Positions 51,170-59,517 of a stretch of DNA of 64,000 nt are shown here, in pieces. Within the stretch, counting starts at the first letter, position 1, and every line of letters begins with the position of its first letter. Under the pieces are notes generated by a model that was not told where the DNA came from, did not search any database, and was given only the letters and a program-made list of their open reading frames with translations. The position numbers and the translations under genes are program-made. Origin of the DNA: DATAVB01 sp040414495 (lineage in GTDB: Bacteria; Actinomycetota; Actinomycetes; Mycobacteriales; QHCD01); NCBI GenBank assembly GCA_040414495.1, contig JBEDUI010000154.1:9541-73540 (forward strand), given 5' to 3'.

Positions 51170-52104
51170 GAACGAACGACCTGCGGCATGACCTCACTCG
51201 CCAGCAACTCCACCTGGTCCAGGTCGTCGATATCCATCAGCTGCAGGTACGCCCGCTGCGCGCCAACGTCCACAAAGGACCCGAGCTGGTCCACGATCTG
51301 GGCCGGCGTACCGGCGATCGTCCCGTCACCCAGATCGGACGGATCGCGGCCGATCGCCACCGCCCGGGCCCGGACCTCGGCGTCGGTCCGTCCACACAGG
51401 ACAGTGTGCGCGACCGACCGGGTCAGCGACTCCGGGTCGCGGCCACGGGCGGTGCAGGCCGCGGCGACCCGGCCGAACTGCTCGGCCGTACGCGAAGGCG
51501 AGGAGAAGCCCATGTTGAACTCGTCGGCGTACTGCGCGGCCAGCGCCGGGGTCTTGCGCGCACCCCCGCCACCGATGATCACCGGCGGGCGCGGGCTCTG
51601 CACCGGCTTGGGCAACGCCGGCGAGTCGAGCACCGGGTAGTACTTGCCGGGGTAGGAAAACCGCTGCCCCACCGGGGTTTCCCACAGTCCGGTGATGACC
51701 GCAAGCTGCTCGGCGAACCGATCGAAACGCTCGGCCAGCGGCGGGAACGGCATCCCGTACGCGGTGTGCTCCGCCTCGTACCAACCGGTGCCCAACCCCA
51801 ACTCGACCCGGCCGCCGCTCATCGCGTCGACCTGGGCGACCGAGATCGCCAACGGCCCGGGCAGCCGGAAAGTGGCGGCGGTGACCATCGTGCCGAGCCG
51901 GATACGGCTGGTCTCGCGGGCCAGGCCGGCCAACGCGATCCAGGAGTCGGTCGGGCCGGGCAACCCGTCGGTCTCGCCCATCGCAAGGTAGTGGTCGGAC
52001 CGGAAGAACGCGCTGAAGCCGCCGTCTTCGGTGGCCCGGGCCATCCGCAGCTGCTGCTCGTAGCTGGCGCCCTGCTGGGGTTCGGTGAAAATCCGCAGAT
52101 CCAT
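51166..52104 (-). CDS. LLM-class F420-dependent oxidoreductase
   Basis: The 312-residue protein is a luciferase-like monooxygenase-family TIM barrel of the F420-dependent branch: MDLRIFTEPQQGASYEQQLRMARATEDGGFSAFFRSDHY, then DSWIALAGLARETSRIRLGTMVTAATFRLPG, and GLGTGWYEAEHTAYG. Such enzymes move hydride with F420H2 in actinobacteria; the substrate is not known. The ATG at 52104 is at the family start. It is divergent from trpB2 by about 84 bp and overlaps the aldolase gene. Confidence 0.9.
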   Translation of the reverse strand: MDLRIFTEPQQGASYEQQLRMARATEDGGFSAFFRSDHYLAMGETDGLPGPTDSWIALAGLARETSRIRLGTMVTAATFRLPGPLAISVAQVDAMSGGRVELGLGTGWYEAEHTAYGMPFPPLAERFDRFAEQLAVITGLWETPVGQRFSYPGKYYPVLDSPALPKPVQSPRPPVIIGGGGARKTPALAAQYADEFNMGFSSPSRTAEQFGRVAAACTARGRDPESLTRSVAHTVLCGRTDAEVRARAVAIGRDPSDLGDGTIAGTPAQIVDQLGSFVDVGAQRAYLQLMDIDDLDQVELLASEVMPQVVRS

Positions 52105-52188
52105 GGGAAGGACGCTACCCAGCCACCGCCAAAGCCCCGGCAAGAGGACCCGGCTGACTATTGTCGGGCCCAAACCCAGGAGGCGGTC

Positions 52189-53556
52189 ATGAGCGAACCG
52201 ACCAAGATCACGCTGGACGAATCCGAGCTGCCGCGCCGCTGGTACAACGTGCTGGCCGATCTGCCCTCCCCGCCGGCGCCCCCGCTGCATCCGGCCACCG
52301 GCCAGCCGGTCGGGCCGGACGACCTGGCCCCGCTGTTCCCGATGGACCTCATCGCGCAGGAGGTCAGCTCCGACCGGTTCATCGACATCCCCGAGGACGT
52401 GCTCGACGTCTACCGACTCTGGCGGCCCTCGCCGCTGTACCGGGCCCATCGGCTCGAACGCGCGCTGGGTACGCCGGCCAAGATCTATTACAAGTACGAG
52501 GGTGTCTCGCCGGCCGGCTCGCACAAGCCGAATACCGCTGTGCCGCAGGCGTATTACAACGCCAAGGCCGGAATTCGCCGGCTCACCACCGAGACCGGAG
52601 CCGGGCAGTGGGGCACGGCGTTGGCGTTCGCCTGTACGCAGTTCGGCCTGGAATCGGAGATTTGGCAGGTCCGTGCCTCGTACGACCAGAAGCCGTACCG
52701 CAAGATCATGATCGAGACGTTCGGTGGCACGATCCACCCGAGCCCGTCCGAGCTGACCAAGTCCGGCCGCGCCATCCTGGCCGAGCACCCGGATTCGCCC
52801 GGCAGCCTGGGCATCGCGATCAGCGAAGCGGTGGAGGTTGCGTCACAAAACCCGGATACGAACTACGCGCTGGGCAGCGTGCTGAACCACGTACTGCTGC
52901 ACCAGACGATCATCGGCGAGGAGACGCTGGCCCAGTTCGCCAAGGTCGGCGACACCCCGGATCTGATCGTCGGCTGCACCGGTGGCGGCTCCAACTTCGG
53001 CGGGCTGGCCTTCCCGTTCCTCCGGGAGAAGCTGGCCGGCCGGATCGCGCCGGTGATCCGCGCGGTCGAGCCGGCCTCCTGTCCGTCGCTGACCAGGGGC
53101 ACGTACGCCTACGACTTCGGCGATGAAGCCGGCATGACGCCACTGTTGAAGATGCACACGCTGGGCCACGAGTTCGTGCCCGATCCGATCCATGCGGGCG
53201 GTTTGCGGTACCACGGCATGTCACCGCTGATCTCGCACATCGTCGAGCTCGGGCTGATCGAGGCGGTGGCCAAGACACAGCTGGAATGCTTCACAGCCGG
53301 CGTGCAGTTCGCCCGGACCGAGGGCATCGTGCCGGCGCCGGAGCCGACCCATGCGCTCGCGGCGTGCATCGAAGAAGCCTTGGCCTGTAAGGAAAGCGGC
53401 GAAGAGAAAGTGATTCTCACCGCACTGTGCGGGCACGGCCATCTCGACCTGGCCGCCTACGACGCCTTCCTGTCCGGGGCGATGACCGACCATGAGCTGT
53501 CGGCCGCCGACGTCGAAGCGGCGCTGGCGCAGTTGCCTAAGGTTGACGTGCGGTGA
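52189..53556 (+). CDS. trpB2: Tryptophan synthase beta chain, TrpB2 type
   Basis: The 455-residue protein is of the TrpB2 class: longer than TrpB1, with the N-terminal extension ITLDESELPRRWYNVLADLP and the signature RPSPLYRAHRLERALGTPAKIYYKYEGVSPAGSHKPNTA holding the PLP lysine. GCTGGGSNFGGLAFPF binds the cofactor phosphate. TrpB2 makes tryptophan from serine and free indole or acts as an indole salvage enzyme; no trpA is nearby, which fits a stand-alone role. A perfect AGGAGG precedes the ATG by 5 nt. Confidence 0.92.
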   Translation: MSEPTKITLDESELPRRWYNVLADLPSPPAPPLHPATGQPVGPDDLAPLFPMDLIAQEVSSDRFIDIPEDVLDVYRLWRPSPLYRAHRLERALGTPAKIYYKYEGVSPAGSHKPNTAVPQAYYNAKAGIRRLTTETGAGQWGTALAFACTQFGLESEIWQVRASYDQKPYRKIMIETFGGTIHPSPSELTKSGRAILAEHPDSPGSLGIAISEAVEVASQNPDTNYALGSVLNHVLLHQTIIGEETLAQFAKVGDTPDLIVGCTGGGSNFGGLAFPFLREKLAGRIAPVIRAVEPASCPSLTRGTYAYDFGDEAGMTPLLKMHTLGHEFVPDPIHAGGLRYHGMSPLISHIVELGLIEAVAKTQLECFTAGVQFARTEGIVPAPEPTHALAACIEEALACKESGEEKVILTALCGHGHLDLAAYDAFLSGAMTDHELSAADVEAALAQLPKVDVR

Positions 53557-53610
53557 TCGGTTTGACGGCGCGCGGGTGCAGCCGTCACGATCTGCGCATG
53601 CTCACCACCG

Positions 53611-54438
53611 ATGTTGAACTGGCGGTTTCCTGTGCCCGATAACGTCCGACGCAGCCTGCACGAGGCCGCCGACACCAAGGCGGTCACCGACGCGGCGCTG
53701 CGTGAGTTCGCCTCCCGCTACCCCGACGTCCGCTGGCAGCCGCTGGTCATCGTGATCGCGGCCTACAACGAGGAAGAAGGCATCGGCCCGGTCCTGGACG
53801 AGATCCCATCCGCGATCGCCGGTATCGGCGTCACCACGTTGGTCATTGACGACGGCAGCGGCGACTCGACCGGCGCGGTCGCCTCCGCGCATGACGCGCT
53901 GGTCTGCCGGCTGCCGGTGAACCGGGGCCACGGCGTCGCGTTGCGGGTCGGCTACCGGATCGCCCGCGAGAACGGCGGCCGGTACATCGCCACGCTGGAC
54001 GCCGACGGTCAGTGGGATCCGGCCGACCTGCCGGCCATGGTCAAACTGCTGGAGGACGATCAGGCCGATTTCGTCATCGGATCCCGCCAGCTGGGCAGGA
54101 CCGAGAACACCGACAAGGTACGCAACACCGGCGTCACGTTCTTCGCCTGGCTGATCAGCCGGTTGACCGGGACCAAGGTCACCGACAGCTCCAGCGGCCT
54201 GCGGGCGATGCGGGCCGAGATCACCGGCACGGTCCGGCAGACCCAGCCGCAGTACCAGACCTCCGAGCTGCTGATCGGCTCGATCTACGCCGGATACCGG
54301 ATCGCCGAGGTCCCGACCACGATGCGGCAGCGTTCGTTCGGCGAGAGCCGTAAGGGCCGCAACGCCAGCTACGCGCTGCGGTACGCCAGCGTTATCTGCC
54401 GGACCTGGCTGCGGGAGCGACGTCGCCGAGTGAAGTGA
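53611..54438 (+). CDS. Family 2 glycosyltransferase (polyprenyl-phosphate sugar synthase type)
   Basis: The 275-residue GT2 enzyme has the GT-A fold: PLVIVIAAYNEEEGIGPVLDEIP, VIDDGSGDST, NRGHGVALRVGYRIA and the metal-binding DADGQW. It resembles DPM1/GtrB synthases that load a sugar on polyprenyl phosphate, but has no C-terminal membrane helices. Next to it, convergent, are a GtrA-family protein and a multi-helix membrane protein, together suggesting a module that adds sugars to envelope polymers. The gene overlaps the GtrA gene by 47 bp at the 3' ends. The start may instead be GTG at 53632. Confidence 0.9.
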   Translation: MLNWRFPVPDNVRRSLHEAADTKAVTDAALREFASRYPDVRWQPLVIVIAAYNEEEGIGPVLDEIPSAIAGIGVTTLVIDDGSGDSTGAVASAHDALVCRLPVNRGHGVALRVGYRIARENGGRYIATLDADGQWDPADLPAMVKLLEDDQADFVIGSRQLGRTENTDKVRNTGVTFFAWLISRLTGTKVTDSSSGLRAMRAEITGTVRQTQPQYQTSELLIGSIYAGYRIAEVPTTMRQRSFGESRKGRNASYALRYASVICRTWLRERRRRVK

Positions 54439-54898
54439 TCTCCTCTTCGACTGACTCTTGCTTGAACAGCCAGTCGAACAAGATGAATTTGGCCACGAAG
54501 AAAACGCCGTAAACGGCCAAATACGTAAATGCGTTCAGGACGGTGCGGGTCGATCGGGACAGGTCGGCCACCGCACTGTTGACAGCCCCAATCGAGGCGG
54601 CCGCCACGATCGCGCTCACGATAACGCTGACCCAATACGGCACGACCTCGCGCCAAAAGTCCGAACGACCGCGCTTTCCCCAGGCCCAATTGCGATTGAG
54701 GAAATACCCGGGAATCAAGCCGGCGACCGAGGCCACCAGCGATGCCCCGCGAGCACCGAGCAGGTGTGGCGCGAACAGCACAATGAGGGTGATTTCACTG
54801 ACCCCAAAGGAAATCACCGAGCCGGCTGCGTAGCGGATGAGCTTTCCACTGAGGAACCTGCGTCGCAGTGCCCCGATCCGCTCTCTCAAGTCCGCCAT
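54392..54898 (-). CDS. GtrA family membrane protein
   Basis: The 168-residue protein has four membrane helices and the GtrA signature: LIRYAAGSVISFGVSEITLIVLF, then PGYFLNRNWAWGKRGRSDFWREVVPY, and TYLAVYGVFFVAKFILFDWLF. GtrA proteins are thought to flip or support lipid-linked sugars made by a GtrB-type transferase, here probably the convergent GT2. The ATG at 54898 overlaps the stop of the upstream membrane-protein gene (ATGA). Confidence 0.9.
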   Translation of the reverse strand: MADLRERIGALRRRFLSGKLIRYAAGSVISFGVSEITLIVLFAPHLLGARGASLVASVAGLIPGYFLNRNWAWGKRGRSDFWREVVPYWVSVIVSAIVAAASIGAVNSAVADLSRSTRTVLNAFTYLAVYGVFFVAKFILFDWLFKQESVEEEITSLGDVAPAARSGR

Positions 54899-56667
54899 CA
54901 AGGTGACCTTACAGTCCACTCCGAAACGCCGCCTACGGTGCGGTCGGGATCACGCCCCATGAGGTCATTGACCCACTTCACCTCTTCGGGGCCGAAATAC
55001 GCCCGCACCATCAGTACGGCGCCCACATGGTTGTCGTTCATCCACTGCCGGGCCCGTTTTGTCTCCAACGGCCGCGGCGCATCCCCGTTGGTGACATCGC
55101 GCGACCAATGCGTCAGCGGTGTGCCAGGCGGGTCGGCCGCGGCCATACCGCCGGGACCGGGGTGCTTGGCCGCTCCACCGATGAGCTTCAGTCGGGTGCC
55201 CGACTCGGCCATCCACAACAGCGGCCGGGCCCGCGAGCTCTGCGCGAACGGCAAAACAAGGACCGCCGTGCCGGGCTTGAGTGATTTGATCGCCGCACCG
55301 GTGAAGTAGGCCGGTACGTCCGTATGGTTGCCCGAGGGCAGCGGGCTCGGGATCAACGGCACCAGACACGCCAGCACCGCCACCGACCCGACCGCCGGCA
55401 ACACCTGCCGCCGCTGTGCGAACCAGTGCAACGCCGCGTCCAGGATCAACGCGACCAAGAACGCGACCGCGAGCCAACTGGCCATGGAAAAGCGCACCGG
55501 CAGGATGTTTCGTACCACCGGAAGCTTCGTCAGCACCCAGCCCGGCAGCGGCGGACCGACCAGGTCGGTACCCAACCGCAACTGGGAACCCAGGCTCAGC
55601 ACGGTCAACCCGACGGCGCTGAGCAGGGCGAGCCACATGTCGAACCGCCGGCGCAACACGATCACGGCGACGACCAGCAGCACGAGCAACGGGAAGCCGA
55701 GATAGCCGCCGACCTCATGCTGACCCAGGCCGCGGTTGGTGAACTCGACGTCCCGGGTCGTCCAGTCCAGCCACACGTGCGGCGTCGGGAGCACGAAGTC
55801 CTTGGGCTCGGCGACGTAGATGTTGGTCAGCAGCGAGCTGAACCGGTTGGGGCCACGGAACTGCACCCACAACGGCGCCCCGAAAGCGACCAGGAACCCG
55901 GCCGCCGCCCCGACCCAGCCCAGCAACGTGCCGCGCAGCATCCGTACCGACCGGACCGGCCGCAGGATCACCGCGACCACGGCGACCACCAGAATGCCGA
56001 TCAGCGCGATGAGCGCCGTCTCCTCGTTGATCAGCGCCTGGCCCGCGACGCACAAGCCGAGCAGCGCGCCGCTGATCCACTGCCGGCGTGGCCGCCGCCA
56101 GAGCAGGTCCTCCAGGAGCATGAGCATCAGCGGTACGAACGGCAGGATCGACTGGCCGACGTGGTAGATCGCCTGCCCCACCGCGTAGGGCGAGAACGCG
56201 AAGATCAGCCCGCCGACCACGGCGGCCGGTGCGCTGACGTGCCGGCCCAGCCACAGCCGCGTCGTCCACCCGGTCGCGGCCATGCCGAGCACCAGCAGCA
56301 GGTGGTAGCTCAGGACCGGCCCGAGGGTCAGCGTGACCGGCAATGCGATCAGGCCCAGCAGCGGCATCGCCGCGTTCCACATCAGGTTGATGCCGGTCGG
56401 GTACTGCAAGTAATCAGTGACCAACGGATTGCGGCCGTGCACCACCGAGTTGGCGACGTAGCTGAAAAACCAGGTGGTCTGCGACGGGTCGTTCCACGGA
56501 TCGAAGAGTCGGTGGGCCGGATCCGGCACCGCGTGCCGATCCAGCAGCAGCATGAGTCCGATGTACAGCAGCAGACTGCGCCAACCCGGCAGGGACCGTC
56601 GCCGCGTCTGCCCCAGCGCATCGGTCAGAACGGCCGGGGAAGGCAGCAGGCTACGCAAAACGGTCAA
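54898..56667 (-). CDS. Large multi-pass membrane protein, GT-C glycosyltransferase-like
   Basis: The 589-residue protein has about twelve membrane helices and a C-terminal exported domain of about 140 residues. The first loop, between helices 1 and 2, holds DPWNDPSQTTWFFSYVANSVVHGRNPL, and acidic residues in this loop are where GT-C transferases carry catalysis. It resembles mannosyl/arabinosyl-type transferases of actinobacterial envelopes in layout, but I cannot assign a family member. It is coupled to the GtrA gene by a 4-bp overlap, and is divergent from lipA. A role as the final transferase of lipid-linked sugars is inferred. Confidence 0.8.
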   Translation of the reverse strand: MTVLRSLLPSPAVLTDALGQTRRRSLPGWRSLLLYIGLMLLLDRHAVPDPAHRLFDPWNDPSQTTWFFSYVANSVVHGRNPLVTDYLQYPTGINLMWNAAMPLLGLIALPVTLTLGPVLSYHLLLVLGMAATGWTTRLWLGRHVSAPAAVVGGLIFAFSPYAVGQAIYHVGQSILPFVPLMLMLLEDLLWRRPRRQWISGALLGLCVAGQALINEETALIALIGILVVAVVAVILRPVRSVRMLRGTLLGWVGAAAGFLVAFGAPLWVQFRGPNRFSSLLTNIYVAEPKDFVLPTPHVWLDWTTRDVEFTNRGLGQHEVGGYLGFPLLVLLVVAVIVLRRRFDMWLALLSAVGLTVLSLGSQLRLGTDLVGPPLPGWVLTKLPVVRNILPVRFSMASWLAVAFLVALILDAALHWFAQRRQVLPAVGSVAVLACLVPLIPSPLPSGNHTDVPAYFTGAAIKSLKPGTAVLVLPFAQSSRARPLLWMAESGTRLKLIGGAAKHPGPGGMAAADPPGTPLTHWSRDVTNGDAPRPLETKRARQWMNDNHVGAVLMVRAYFGPEEVKWVNDLMGRDPDRTVGGVSEWTVRSP

Positions 56668-56739
56668 GATTCGGTCCGATCAATGCAGGTCACGGTGCAG
56701 AGTCTGCAATATCCGCCCCACCACATCACACACTGACCG

Positions 56740-56776
56740 TGAACGTCAGGTGGCCGCCGACTCTGAACCTCAGGTG
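56740..56776 (+). promoter_or_regulatory. Direct repeat TGAACNTCAGGTG upstream of lipA
   Basis: TGAACGTCAGGTG (56740-56752) and TGAACCTCAGGTG (56764-56776) are 24 bp apart, start to start, about 70 bp before the lipA start. The spacing is close to two and a third turns of DNA. It may be an operator for lipA or for the divergent membrane-protein gene. Confidence 0.45.
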
Positions 56777-56844
56777 ATGCGCAGCTCATGCGGGCTTGGA
56801 CAAACCGCCGCGTAGGGTGGAGTCGCAACCCTGAAGGAGATCAC

Positions 56845-57795
56845 GTGACCGCTGTGCAACCCGAAGGCCGCCGGTTGCTGCGCCTCGAGGTCCGCAACGC
56901 GCAGACCCCGATCGAGCGCAAACCGCCGTGGATCAAGGTAAAGGCCAAGATGGGCCCGGAGTACACCGAGCTCAAGGGGCTGGTGAAACGCGAAGGCTTG
57001 CACACGGTCTGTGAAGAGGCCGGCTGTCCCAACATCTACGAATGCTGGGAGGACCGCGAGGCCACGTTCCTCATCGGCGGCGACCAGTGCACCCGGCGCT
57101 GCGACTTCTGCCAGATCGACACCGGCAAGCCGCAGCCGTTGGACCGGGACGAGCCGCGCCGGGTCGCCGAGAGCGTGCAGGCGATGGGCCTGCGGTACGC
57201 CACCATCACCGGCGTCACCCGGGACGATCTGGCCGACGAGGGTGCCTGGCTGTACGGCGAGACGGTCCGCGCGATCCATCAGCTCAACCCGGGTACGGGC
57301 GTCGAGCTGCTCACCCCGGACTTCTCCGGCAAGGCAGATCTGCTGGCCCAGGTGTTCGATTCGGCGCCGGAGGTCTTCGCGCACAACATCGAGACCGTGC
57401 CGCGGATCTTCCGCCGGATCCGGCCAGGATTCCGGTACGACCGTTCGCTCGAGGTGATCCGGGCGGCCCGCGATTACGGCCTGGTCACCAAGTCCAACCT
57501 GATCCTCGGCATGGGCGAGGAACGGTCCGAGATCAGCGACGCGTTGCGGGACCTGCACGAGGCTGGCTGCGACCTGGTCACGATCACGCAGTACCTGCGC
57601 CCGTCGGCCCGCCACCATCCGGTCGAGCGCTGGGTCAAGCCGGAGGAGTTTATCGAACTGCGGGACGAGGCCGAGGCGATCGGTTTCGTCGGGGTCATGT
57701 CCGGCCCGCTGGTGCGCTCCTCGTACCGGGCCGGCCGGCTCTACCGCCAGGCGATCGCGGCGCGGTCCACCTCAGCCGGCCAGGCCACGGGATAG
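56845..57795 (+). CDS. lipA: Lipoyl synthase
   Basis: LipA is the radical-SAM enzyme that inserts the two sulfur atoms into octanoyl groups placed by LipB. The 316-residue protein has both clusters: the auxiliary cluster C56-X4-C61-X5-C67 (VCEEAGCPNIYECW) and the SAM cluster C82-X3-C86-X2-C89 (CTRRCDFC). The C-terminal SSYRAG serine that ligates the auxiliary cluster is kept. GTG at 56845 has AAGGAG upstream and gives the family start. DUF4191 follows as in mycobacteria. Confidence 0.95.
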   Translation: MTAVQPEGRRLLRLEVRNAQTPIERKPPWIKVKAKMGPEYTELKGLVKREGLHTVCEEAGCPNIYECWEDREATFLIGGDQCTRRCDFCQIDTGKPQPLDRDEPRRVAESVQAMGLRYATITGVTRDDLADEGAWLYGETVRAIHQLNPGTGVELLTPDFSGKADLLAQVFDSAPEVFAHNIETVPRIFRRIRPGFRYDRSLEVIRAARDYGLVTKSNLILGMGEERSEISDALRDLHEAGCDLVTITQYLRPSARHHPVERWVKPEEFIELRDEAEAIGFVGVMSGPLVRSSYRAGRLYRQAIAARSTSAGQATG

Positions 57796-57852
57796 GAGCA
57801 AATCGGGTGCCGGCCGAGCTCAACACCGGCCGGGAGCCCTATTCTGACAACC

Positions 57853-58575
57853 ATGGCGAAGCAATCGAAGGACGCGAACGCGGGAGCGGGCAACGGCAAG
57901 CCGGGGCGGACCGAGCGTCTGCAGCAAATCGGCATGGCGTACAAGATCACCCGGGAGCGCGACCCACGGTTGCCGCTCTATCTCGTCGCCGCGTTCATCG
58001 TGTTCGCCGGCGTCATCGAACTGCTGGGCGCGCTGGCCGGGCACCCGCTGATCAGCATCATCCCGGCCCTGCTCATCGGCGTCATGGGCGCGATGATCAT
58101 CTTTGGCCGGCGGGCGCAGAAGGCGGCGTTCACCCAGGTCGAGGGACAGCCCGGCGCCGCGGCGTGGGTGATCCAGGGCCTACGGGGTGACTGGCGCAAG
58201 GAGTTGACCGTCGCGGCCAACGCCAACCTGGACACCGTGCACCGGTTGATCGGCAAGCCCGGCATCATCCTGATCGGCGAGGGCCAACCGCATCGGGTCC
58301 GCAGCCTGATCGCGCAGGAGAAGAAGCGCACCGCCCGGGTCGCCGGCGACACGCCGATCTACGACATCATCACCGGGGACGACGAGGGCCAGGTCCCGCT
58401 CAAGAAGCTGTCACAGTACCTGATCAAGCTGCCGCGCAATATCGACGCCAAGCAGATGAGCAACCTGGAGAACCGGCTGCAGGCGCTCTCCGGCCCGCGT
58501 CAGGCGATGCCCAAGGGTCCGCTGCCGCAGAAGGCGCAACGCAACATCAACGAGCGGACGATTCGGCGCCGTTGA
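57853..58575 (+). CDS. DUF4191 family membrane protein
   Basis: The 240-residue protein has a basic N-terminus, two membrane helices (about 42-62 and 66-85) and a basic cytosolic domain with AAWVIQGLRGDWRKELTVAANANLDTVHRLIGKPGIILIGEG. This matches DUF4191, an actinobacterial family next to lipA (Rv2219 in M. tuberculosis). No function is known to me. It shares one base with the next gene (TGATG). Confidence 0.9.
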   Translation: MAKQSKDANAGAGNGKPGRTERLQQIGMAYKITRERDPRLPLYLVAAFIVFAGVIELLGALAGHPLISIIPALLIGVMGAMIIFGRRAQKAAFTQVEGQPGAAAWVIQGLRGDWRKELTVAANANLDTVHRLIGKPGIILIGEGQPHRVRSLIAQEKKRTARVAGDTPIYDIITGDDEGQVPLKKLSQYLIKLPRNIDAKQMSNLENRLQALSGPRQAMPKGPLPQKAQRNINERTIRRR

Positions 58576-59312
58576 TGGCGCCGACGATCATCGCCCAGAT
58601 CAGCGATCTGCATCTAGGCGGACGCGAGGAGAACGCCGAACGGGCCGGCCGGGCCATGGATTACCTGAACGGTCTGGACGCCGTCGACGCGATTCTGGTC
58701 ACCGGCGATATCGCCGATCACGGCCAGCCGCAGGAGTACGAGTTGGCCCGTAAGGTGCTGGGCTCGTCCCATCCGGTGTACGTGCTGCCCGGCAATCACG
58801 ACGTGCGGGCGCCGTTCCGCTCGGTGCTGCTGGGTGATGAGCCCTCGGACGCGCCGATCAACCAGGCGGTGCGGATCGGCCGAGCCTGCGTCGTGCTGTG
58901 CGACTCGGTCATTCCTGGCCAGGATCCGGGGCTGCTGGGCGAGGAGACATTGGCCTGGATCGATATGGCCCTGGAGGCCACGGAGGGTCCGGCGATCGTG
59001 GTGCTGCACCACAATCCGGCCCCGTTGCAGAACGCGGCGCTGGATGGGTTGAGCCTGCGCGAGGCCGACCGGTTCGCCGCGCTGTTGGCGCACCACCCGG
59101 GCCCGGTCGCGGTGCTGTGCGGTCACGCGCATACAGCGGCGAGTACGACGTTCGCCGGGTTGCCGCTGCTGGTCGCGCCGGGCGTCGCGTCCACGTTGCG
59201 GTTGCCGTGGGAGAACGTCGGGATCGTGGATCCGGCGCAGCCGCCCGCGGTGGCGCTGCACATTCTCGATGACGACAACCGGCTCACCACGCATTTCCGG
59301 GTGCTGAATTAA
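58575..59312 (+). CDS. Calcineurin-like metallophosphoesterase (CpdA-like)
   Basis: The 245-residue enzyme has all metal motifs of the class III cyclic nucleotide phosphodiesterase/Icc fold: ISDLHLG, VTGDIADHG, LPGNHDVR, LHHNP and LCGHAHTA. CpdA-like members split cAMP. That is of interest because the window also codes a histidine kinase with a cyclic-nucleotide-binding domain, but substrate cannot be told from sequence. It starts at the ATG that overlaps the DUF4191 stop by one base, so both are co-translated. Confidence 0.9.
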   Translation: MAPTIIAQISDLHLGGREENAERAGRAMDYLNGLDAVDAILVTGDIADHGQPQEYELARKVLGSSHPVYVLPGNHDVRAPFRSVLLGDEPSDAPINQAVRIGRACVVLCDSVIPGQDPGLLGEETLAWIDMALEATEGPAIVVLHHNPAPLQNAALDGLSLREADRFAALLAHHPGPVAVLCGHAHTAASTTFAGLPLLVAPGVASTLRLPWENVGIVDPAQPPAVALHILDDDNRLTTHFRVLN

Positions 59313-59517
59313 TTCTGAACGCCGCACTGGAATTCGTTTATCTACTTTTCGCGACCGGCAAAAGCCAGCCACGGCAAGGGATCTCGCCGGCCTTGAGTTT
59401 TTCTTGGTAATTTCCGGGGGAAGCCACACCATTACCGCGTACAACATTGCGCTGGCCGTCGTTTTGCCGTGACCCGCCGGCCAGCTGTATTTCACGCGGC
59501 ATTTCTAGCCTCTGTGC

